Shown: positions 8,872 through 13,917 of the stretch, piece by piece
How positions within the stretch are numbered: position 1 is the first letter of the stretch
Layout of the letters: every line of letters starts with the position of its first letter
Origin: Firmicutes bacterium UBA6811
GTDB taxonomy: Bacteria; Bacillota; SHA-98; UBA4971
Length of the DNA stretch: 13,917 nucleotides
Direction: 5' to 3'
NCBI GenBank assembly: GCA_002452295.1
Contig: DKEX01000133.1
Coordinates: forward strand, 1-13,917
Translations under genes and position numbers: made by a program
The notes under the pieces: generated by a model
The model's database searches: none
The model's input: only the letters and a program-made list of their open reading frames with translations
What the model was told of the DNA's origin: nothing

Positions 8872-10143
8872 TCAGCTACGCGATTTCCAAAGAGAACGAA
8901 GCCACTTGCCAAGCGGGCCTTCTATGGCAGCCACGGGCATGCTGATGTGCGCTTCGTCGCCGGGGCCGGGCACGGGGATGATCCCGAGCCTTTCAACCTC
9001 TCCGGATATGGACCGGACGAAACGCACGGGCGCGCCGTCCCCGCCGTCACGTTCGGCCTCGATGTAGAACCACGGCGGCGACCCGCTCATGGCATCGAGA
9101 AGGTCCGCCGTGCTCCTCACGGGCTGCCCGTTTATGGACGTGACGATGTCGCCTGAGCGAAAGCCCGCCCGCGCCGCCGCGGACCGCGGCACCACGTCGA
9201 GCACTTTGAGCCCCCTCGGGTGAGGCACATACATCGCCTTTGACCTGGTCTCGGCGCGCCTGCCCGCCGCTATCACCATCTCGTGCCCGAGGGGTGAGAA
9301 AAGGGCCGCGAGCCACCGCATCCACGGGTAGATCGACGCGCCCAGCGCCAGGGCCAGTAGTGCCACGCTGAACGCCATCAGGCTGCGCGCCGTCCGGGCA
9401 CTCCTGTCCTTCGGGGCCCTGGCAACGGCGAAGTCCCCGTAACCAAGCGCTGCCGGGAGAGCAAACATCGCGAAGAGCAGCTCGCGCCCCTCCGGCACCG
9501 CTATGTTGGGCTTGATGAGGGGCCACCAGTCTGGCATGCTTATGAGGCCGCGGGCGATGCCCTCGATCTCGTCTATCTGGGGCGTGAGCAGCATCATGCC
9601 CACAAGCGGTATCGGCCAGAACTTCTGCAACAGAAAGCCGCCGACGACGCTCCCCTCGCGCGTCTTCATGTAGAGCGGCAACGCCCCCTGATCACCCGTG
9701 GCCCAGATGAGGAGGCTCTCCATGAGGTGCAGCACAGCCACGAGGATCATGATCTCGGGTATGCCCACTTTCGGGAAGCCAAAGACCAAGTTGGAGACGG
9801 CGAGCAGGCCCCCGGCGTACGAAAAACACAGGAACCGCGGATCGATGAGCATCAACACCAGCGCGACCGGGAGGATGAACGCCACCCCGGCCCCGGTCAC
9901 CGTGACACCCACGAACACGAAGATGAGGCTTGCGGCGAGCCCTGCCGCAACCCCGAGGAGAAGCGACGTGAGCACGAGAGACGAAGGGGACTCCGTCGTC
10001 TGCCCGAAGACGCGCTGCTGGATCCTGGCGATGCGGGTGTACTGTATCGCCACCAGCATGACCACCATCCAGAAGGCGGGGTGCAGCAGCACCTGCGGAA
10101 TCAGCATCAGGATGGTCACGATCACCTTGCCGAAAGGAAACAT
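8872..10143 (-). CDS. Multi-pass membrane protein with C-terminal PDZ domain (MinJ-like)
   Basis: The 423-residue protein has a hydrophobic N-terminal half with about six to eight candidate membrane segments (for example 7-33, 56-80, 86-106, 128-148, 169-188, 223-236, 255-285), then a PDZ domain at about 308-368 containing GLKVLDVVPRSAAARAG, the loop FRSGDIVTSINGQPV and a following helix. This layout and length match MinJ of Bacillus (about 400 residues), the bridge between DivIVA and MinD at the division site. Similar PDZ membrane proteins are known behind ctpA and before uvrB in Firmicutes. No protease motif (HExxH or serine-lysine) was seen, so a scaffold role is more likely than catalysis. 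ATG 10143 has AGGGAG eight bases upstream; the in-frame GTG at 10152 overlaps that site. It follows the S41 protease gene by 74 bases. Confidence 0.8.
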   Translation of the reverse strand: MFPFGKVIVTILMLIPQVLLHPAFWMVVMLVAIQYTRIARIQQRVFGQTTESPSSLVLTSLLLGVAAGLAASLIFVFVGVTVTGAGVAFILPVALVLMLIDPRFLCFSYAGGLLAVSNLVFGFPKVGIPEIMILVAVLHLMESLLIWATGDQGALPLYMKTREGSVVGGFLLQKFWPIPLVGMMLLTPQIDEIEGIARGLISMPDWWPLIKPNIAVPEGRELLFAMFALPAALGYGDFAVARAPKDRSARTARSLMAFSVALLALALGASIYPWMRWLAALFSPLGHEMVIAAGRRAETRSKAMYVPHPRGLKVLDVVPRSAAARAGFRSGDIVTSINGQPVRSTADLLDAMSGSPPWFYIEAERDGGDGAPVRFVRSISGEVERLGIIPVPGPGDEAHISMPVAAIEGPLGKWLRSLWKSRS

Positions 10144-10187
10144 CAAGGCCACTCCCTGCGCGTGCGCGAATTGGCCGCCTCAACACC

Positions 10188-10193
10188 ATTATA
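10188..10193 (-). promoter_or_regulatory. Candidate -10 box for the PDZ protein gene
   Basis: A perfect TATAAT on the minus strand lies in the 74-base gap between the protease and PDZ genes, rare in such G+C-rich DNA. No good -35 hexamer sits 16-18 bases upstream, so this is a weak call. If used, it would give the PDZ gene a promoter of its own within the cluster. Confidence 0.3.
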
Positions 10194-10217
10194 CGTTAGC
10201 TTGCAAGTCCCATTGCC

Positions 10218-11630
10218 TTATGCTGCCTTCTGCCCCTGGATCCTGGCCTTGAGGATCTCTATGGCCCTATCAAGCTGCACGTCCCGGACGGTCGCATCGG
10301 AGGCCGCACCGGACGACTCCTCCGGTGCGTCGCCGGGTTTGGGCAGGCTCACCTCGACGTCAGGCACTATCCCCTTCTTGTCGATGGAGTTCCCGCCCGC
10401 GGTCAAGTACCTGTAGGTTGTGAGGGAGACCGCCGACCCATCGGACAGCGGGTAAATGGTCTGCACAAGCCCCTTTCCGAAGGTCGTCACGCCCACGATC
10501 GTGGCCGCTTTCATGTCCTGCAGCGCCCCGGCTACGATCTCCGATGCGCTGGCGCTGGCCTCGTTCACCAGCACCACCACCGGAACCTTGACCTTGGCCC
10601 CGGGCCCCGAGTAGTATGTAACCCTTCGGCCGTCCCTGCCCACCACGTGCACCACCGGCGCGCCGGTCCGAAGGAACCTGCTCGCCACCTGGATCGCGAG
10701 GGGGAACGATCCTCCCGGGTTATACCGCAGGTCCAGGATGAGACCTCGCATCTCGTGCCTGGCAAGGGCCTTCAGCTCATCATCCATGGCATCCATGGTA
10801 TCATCGCCGAAAAACGAGGAGATCTGCAGGTGGCCGATGCCACCTTCCAGCATCTCCGAGGCCACGTGGGGGACCTTGATGGTGTCCCTGACGATCTTCA
10901 CGTCGAAGGTGCGCACCCCGCCGTTCTCGTCGCGCTCGATGCCAAGCACGACCTCTGTGCCCTTCTTCCCCTTCATGAGGGACACGGCGTACTCGAGCGC
11001 CATGTCCTTCGTTGGCTTGCCATCGATGAACTCGATCCTGTCGAGGGACCGCAACCCCGCCCGCTCCCCCGGCGTCCCCTTGAGCGGCGCCACGATTGTG
11101 AGCTGCCCTTCGCGGATGCCCACGGTTATGCCGATACCGTCGAAGGTGCCCCTCATGTCGTCCTGCATGGTGCGATACTGCGCCGGGTCCATGTAGCGCG
11201 TATACGGGTCGTCGAGGACGGCGAGCATGTCGGATATGCTGTGCTTCTCATTGTATGCCCGCAGGAGAGCGACCACGTCCACCTCGGAGATGTACATGTT
11301 TTTCAGAAGGTTGATCACTTCGAGGGCAACGAAAGCGCTCTCGTCGGTCGCCTTCGCGGAATCCGCCTCGGGGGGTTCCGCGGACGACTGCGCGGAGGAC
11401 ACAGAGGGCACCCCCGGGGCGCCCTCTCCCCCGGCGGCGATGCCGAGGTCGGGCCCAGGACCGGAGCCGGAACCGAGACCGGGACCAGGACCGGGACCGG
11501 CACCGGCGCAGCCCGCCGGCGCGTGAAACCATCCGGAAAAGCTGAGCGCAGCGACGACCGCCAGCACCGCGAGCCCACCACATGTCGCACGTGTAAGCCT
11601 TCTCATGACGCCCCACCAGTTCCGGCGCAT
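10218..11630 (-). CDS. ctpA: Carboxyl-terminal processing serine protease (S41 family, CtpA/CtpB-like)
   Basis: S41 proteases are exported enzymes that trim or degrade envelope proteins from their C-termini; CtpB in Bacillus acts in sporulation signalling. The 470-residue protein has a basic start and hydrophobic signal or anchor segment (about 19-34), a Gly/Pro/Ser low-complexity linker (about 43-63), an N-terminal cap helix region, a PDZ domain (about 158-245) with GIGI and the loop around TPGERAGLRSLDRI, and the protease core. The catalytic pair is Ser361 in NEASASASE and Lys386 in FGKGLVQ, 25 residues apart as in E. coli Tsp (S430, K455) and Bacillus CtpB. A GIVPD motif closes the core. 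ATG 11630 has GAGG nine bases upstream; TTG 11639 and ATG 11606 are in-frame alternatives, the last giving a shorter, more typical signal peptide. It lies 76 bases behind the M23 gene, likely in one operon. Confidence 0.92.
   Translation of the reverse strand: MRRNWWGVMRRLTRATCGGLAVLAVVAALSFSGWFHAPAGCAGAGPGPGPGLGSGSGPGPDLGIAAGGEGAPGVPSVSSAQSSAEPPEADSAKATDESAFVALEVINLLKNMYISEVDVVALLRAYNEKHSISDMLAVLDDPYTRYMDPAQYRTMQDDMRGTFDGIGITVGIREGQLTIVAPLKGTPGERAGLRSLDRIEFIDGKPTKDMALEYAVSLMKGKKGTEVVLGIERDENGGVRTFDVKIVRDTIKVPHVASEMLEGGIGHLQISSFFGDDTMDAMDDELKALARHEMRGLILDLRYNPGGSFPLAIQVASRFLRTGAPVVHVVGRDGRRVTYYSGPGAKVKVPVVVLVNEASASASEIVAGALQDMKAATIVGVTTFGKGLVQTIYPLSDGSAVSLTTYRYLTAGGNSIDKKGIVPDVEVSLPKPGDAPEESSGAASDATVRDVQLDRAIEILKARIQGQKAA
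11442..11504 (-). repeat. Gly-Pro/Gly-Ser low-complexity tract in the S41 protease gene
   Basis: Imperfect six-base units related to GGACCG/GGACCA on the plus strand encode alternating Gly-Pro, Gly-Leu and Gly-Ser directly after the signal segment. The tract is a spacer between membrane anchor and protease rather than part of the fold. Confidence 0.7.
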
Positions 11631-11706
11631 TTCAAGCAACCTCGCGGCGGGGCCGCGTTCCCGGTCGCCGAGATCGCGCCTGGATTCGGAACAAAACTCA
11701 TTACGG

Positions 11707-12909
11707 CTATCTCAACCATTGCCAGGGGCTCACCGGGGTGCCCTGGTCTCGAACCTCGAAGTGAACGTGCGGGCCCGTGGATAGCCCGGTGCTGCCCGAC
11801 TTCGCTATCCTGTCCCCCTGCAGCACCGCCTGGCCGCTGTTCACGAGGAGCGACGAGTTATGGCCGTAAAGCGTGGACAGTCCGCCGCCATGGTCGATGA
11901 TCACAGTGTACCCGTACCCGCTGATCCACCCGCTGTATATCACAACGCCATCAGCCACCGCAAGCACCGGGGTGCCCGACGGCACGGCGATGTCGATCCC
12001 CGAGTGGAACCTGGACTTCTTCAGTATCGGGTGGAACCTCATGCCGAAATCCGACGATATCCGCCCCTTCACCGGCATGATGAACTTCCCGGTCCACCTG
12101 GGGATGGCTCTCCCGGCCTTCGCCTCGCGGGCCTGCAGATCGCGGATGGCCCTCTCCAGCTCGCGGCTCATCTCCTCCAGCTCGTCGAGGGCCTGCTCGT
12201 ACCGGGCGCGCTCCCTCTGGACCCGGGCGAGGATCGCCTCTCTCTCCCGCACGCGGGCGGCAAGGTTGGCCTCCTGCACCTTCACCTGGGCCTGGACCTT
12301 CGCCAGGTCATCGCGCTCCTTCTGCAGCTTGGCCTTTCTCCTCGCGACCTCTGCCATCTTGGCCTCGATCACCGCAACGTCGGCCCTGGCCTCGTCCAGG
12401 CGCTGGGCATCGTGTTTCGCGAGGATCTCGACGTACTCGAACCTCGTCACGAAGTCCGCGAAGTCCGTGGACGAGAACAGGACCTCCAGGTAGTCGGCGG
12501 GGCCAGAAATATACATGGCCCTGAGCCGCCCTTTCAGCAAGGAGAGCGTCTCGTCCAGGCGCTTCCTCGCCCCGGCCAGATCGTCCTCGGCTGCGGCCAG
12601 GTCCCGCTCCGCCTGGGCAACGCCCTGGGCGAGGTGCTTCGCCTGCCGCTCGAGCGAGGCCAGGCGCGACCTGGTCTTTTCCAGGTCCATCTCGGCCTTC
12701 TGGATGTCCGCCAGGACGCCCTTTTCCCTCTGCTTGACGGTGAGGAGCTGCTGCCTGGTTTCCTTCACCTGGTCGCTTATGTCGCCGAGCTTGTCGCGCT
12801 TCTGGGATAGTTCGGAGGACGGCTCTCCGGAGGCGAAGGGAGACAGCACGAAGAACGCTGCCAGCAGCGCAGCAATCAGAGAATATACCAGCCTGAGCCT
12901 CGCTCTCAC
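11707..12909 (-). CDS. Secreted M23 (LytM) peptidoglycan endopeptidase with coiled coil, EnvC-like
   Basis: The 400-residue protein has a signal peptide (1-28: basic start, hydrophobic core, then SPFASG), a long charged coiled coil in two arms (about 31-130 and 160-265), and a C-terminal LytM/M23 domain (about 275-400). This is the architecture of EnvC and related FtsX partners. The zinc site is intact: His302 and Asp306 (HSGID) and His383 (HVHFEV), with His350 (LYGH) and His381 as the expected catalytic histidines. Unlike E. coli EnvC, whose LytM domain lacks these and only activates amidases, this one should cut peptide cross-links itself. GTG 12909 is chosen because GGAGG lies seven bases upstream and the signal peptide begins there; the longer frame adds 35 unlikely residues overlapping ftsX. 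It begins 23 bases after ftsX, which suggests that FtsEX controls it, by analogy with EnvC and PcsB. Confidence 0.92.
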   Translation of the reverse strand: MRARLRLVYSLIAALLAAFFVLSPFASGEPSSELSQKRDKLGDISDQVKETRQQLLTVKQREKGVLADIQKAEMDLEKTRSRLASLERQAKHLAQGVAQAERDLAAAEDDLAGARKRLDETLSLLKGRLRAMYISGPADYLEVLFSSTDFADFVTRFEYVEILAKHDAQRLDEARADVAVIEAKMAEVARRKAKLQKERDDLAKVQAQVKVQEANLAARVREREAILARVQRERARYEQALDELEEMSRELERAIRDLQAREAKAGRAIPRWTGKFIMPVKGRISSDFGMRFHPILKKSRFHSGIDIAVPSGTPVLAVADGVVIYSGWISGYGYTVIIDHGGGLSTLYGHNSSLLVNSGQAVLQGDRIAKSGSTGLSTGPHVHFEVRDQGTPVSPWQWLR

Positions 12910-12932
12910 CGCCGCACCTCCGCCCGGACCCG

Positions 12933-13811
12933 CTAAACTCGTAGGTACCGCTTGATGAACACTCCGCCCGCAACGACCCCCATCAGCACGCCAATGCCGA
13001 GAAGCGCGAGGCACAGCACGGCCACGGGCTCCGGCGCCGTGATGATGGGGATGAACGGCGTAAGCTCCGCGATGTATCTCACAGCCACGTTATACCCCAC
13101 AAACAGGCAGAGCCCCGACATCGCAGCGCCCACGAGCCCCACGACCATCCCCTCCACGAGGAACGGCCACCTTATGAACCAGTCGGTGGCGCCGACCAGC
13201 TTCATGACCTCTATCTCGCGGGCGCGCGAAATGACCGTGAGCCTGATGGTATTGCCAACGATGAAGACGACGGCCGCGACGAACAGAAGGGCGACTGCCG
13301 CCCCCGCCGCCCCGACCAGTCGCATCGTGGCGAGAAGCTTCTCGGTGAACCCCTGACCGTAGTTGACGCCGAGCACGCCGGGGATGCGCGATATCCTCGC
13401 AGCCACCTGCGCGGTGCGCTCCGGGTCCCCGACCCTCACGTCGAACGCATCAGGCAGCGGGTTTTCGCCGACGACATCTAGCAGACCGGCCCTGTCGCCG
13501 AGCTGGCGGCGGAGCCTCCTGAGGCCTTCCTTCTTGCTCACGAAGGCCACCTGCGCAACGCCGTCGGTCCCCTGGATCTGCGCCTTGACCGCTGCGACGC
13601 CCTCGGGTGACATGCCGTCCTCCAGAAACGCCCTGATCTCGATCCGCGCCTGCAGCGACTGGGAGATGTAGTTGAGGTTCAAGAGAACGAGCGCGAGCGC
13701 GCCCAGGACGAAAAGGGATGCCGCGATGGTGCCGAGCGATATGAGGCTGACGTTGCGCCTAGCTGAGCGCCATCCTTCAGCCAGGAAGTACCATACCGTG
13801 CTCACCCTCAC
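12933..13811 (-). CDS. ftsX: Cell division protein FtsX
   Basis: FtsX is the membrane subunit of the FtsEX ABC-type complex, which uses ATP hydrolysis by FtsE to switch on extracellular peptidoglycan hydrolases. The 292-residue product has the family layout: a cytoplasmic N-terminus, membrane segment 1 (about 22-46), an extracellular loop of about 115 residues that contacts the hydrolase, then three membrane segments (about 165-189, 217-244 and 262-285). The conserved FtsX stretch RAREIEVMKLVGAT (196-209) is present. The GTG start at 13811 has GGGGAG nine bases upstream; a second in-frame GTG at 13805 is possible. Its start overlaps the end of ftsE by 35 bases, which implies tight translational coupling. 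Confidence 0.96.
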   Translation of the reverse strand: MRVSTVWYFLAEGWRSARRNVSLISLGTIAASLFVLGALALVLLNLNYISQSLQARIEIRAFLEDGMSPEGVAAVKAQIQGTDGVAQVAFVSKKEGLRRLRRQLGDRAGLLDVVGENPLPDAFDVRVGDPERTAQVAARISRIPGVLGVNYGQGFTEKLLATMRLVGAAGAAVALLFVAAVVFIVGNTIRLTVISRAREIEVMKLVGATDWFIRWPFLVEGMVVGLVGAAMSGLCLFVGYNVAVRYIAELTPFIPIITAPEPVAVLCLALLGIGVLMGVVAGGVFIKRYLRV

Positions 13812-13917
13812 GCCCGTAAGCTCCCCTCTCGTCGTCTCTCACGATCTTGCCGCCGTCGAGCTCGATGACACGCTTCAGCATGCCATTGACTATGGACCTG
13901 TTGTGGGTCGCCATGAT
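13777..13917 (-). CDS. ftsE: Cell division ATP-binding protein FtsE, C-terminal end only
   Basis: Only the last 46 codons are inside the window; the gene continues past the right edge. The visible part reads MATHNRSIVNGMLKRVIELD and then GGKIVRDDERGAYG, matching the end of FtsE: the H-loop (switch) histidine in ATHN, then the typical GxIVRDxxRGxYG tail. FtsE is the cytoplasmic ATPase of FtsEX. The final residues (REGEHGMVLPG) are read from DNA that also encodes the start of ftsX in another frame. The stop is TGA at 13777-13779. Confidence 0.93.
   Translation of the reverse strand: MMATHNRSIVNGMLKRVIELDGGKIVRDDERGAYGREGEHGMVLPG

Noticed and set aside
8722..9156. 144-residue plus-strand frame
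   Set aside because: Its second half is antisense to the PDZ domain of the membrane protein, and the first half has no ribosome site or family match.
8698..10200. Shared 11-mer TATACGTTAGC at 8698-8708 and 10190-10200
   Set aside because: Roughly twenty direct 11-mer repeats are expected by chance in a window this size, so it carries no weight without further similarity.
10647..12810. Large plus-strand frames antisense to the S41 protease and M23 genes
   Set aside because: They are mirror frames of real, motif-confirmed genes in G+C-rich DNA.

Overview
The window looks like a chromosomal segment of a G+C-rich member of the Firmicutes (Bacillota). The evidence is the strong GGAGG-type ribosome sites, frequent GTG/TTG starts, a Bacillus-type LexA box, and a cell-envelope set (ftsE, ftsX, M23 hydrolase, S41 protease, MinJ-like PDZ protein) lying next to uvrB-uvrA-uvrC. 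Genus cannot be read from the sequence. The core genes are very G+C-rich; a short stretch at about 7460-8720 is visibly less so.

Layout. Positions 1-316 are non-coding and hold one arm of a 15-bp inverted repeat, a near-consensus LexA/SOS box and a promoter-like sequence. The complete nucleotide-excision-repair set uvrB (317-2362), uvrA (2481-5321) and uvrC (5338-7461) follows on the plus strand, with uvrA and uvrC joined by an unusual tandem-duplicated start/stop junction. A decayed accessory patch on the minus strand comes next: an intact DUF433 antitoxin-like gene, a DUF5615 PIN-like toxin gene broken by a nonsense codon, and a truncated Cas3 HD-domain gene. From 8872 to the right edge everything is on the minus strand. 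Read right to left these are ftsE (only its 3' end), ftsX, a secreted M23 peptidase with a coiled coil, a CtpA-type S41 protease, and a membrane PDZ protein resembling MinJ.

How they work together. UvrA and UvrB find DNA damage and UvrC cuts on both sides of it, so one LexA-controlled operon for all three makes sense. FtsE and FtsX form the membrane ATPase complex that controls peptidoglycan hydrolases at division or elongation, and the M23 gene directly behind ftsX is the obvious client hydrolase. The S41 protease may process envelope proteins, and the PDZ membrane protein may be a division-site scaffold.

The most interesting large-scale signal is the arrangement. The two conserved blocks converge, and a 15-bp inverted repeat sits exactly at the outer edges of the uvrBAC-plus-accessory block (7-21 and 8718-8732). 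Inverting the segment between them would place uvrBAC directly behind the PDZ gene on the same strand, the order I recall from related Firmicutes, so this block may have been inverted. I found no convincing new defence or metabolic system. The accessory patch looks like relics of a toxin-antitoxin pair and of a type I CRISPR system. No CRISPR array, tRNA or rRNA was seen.
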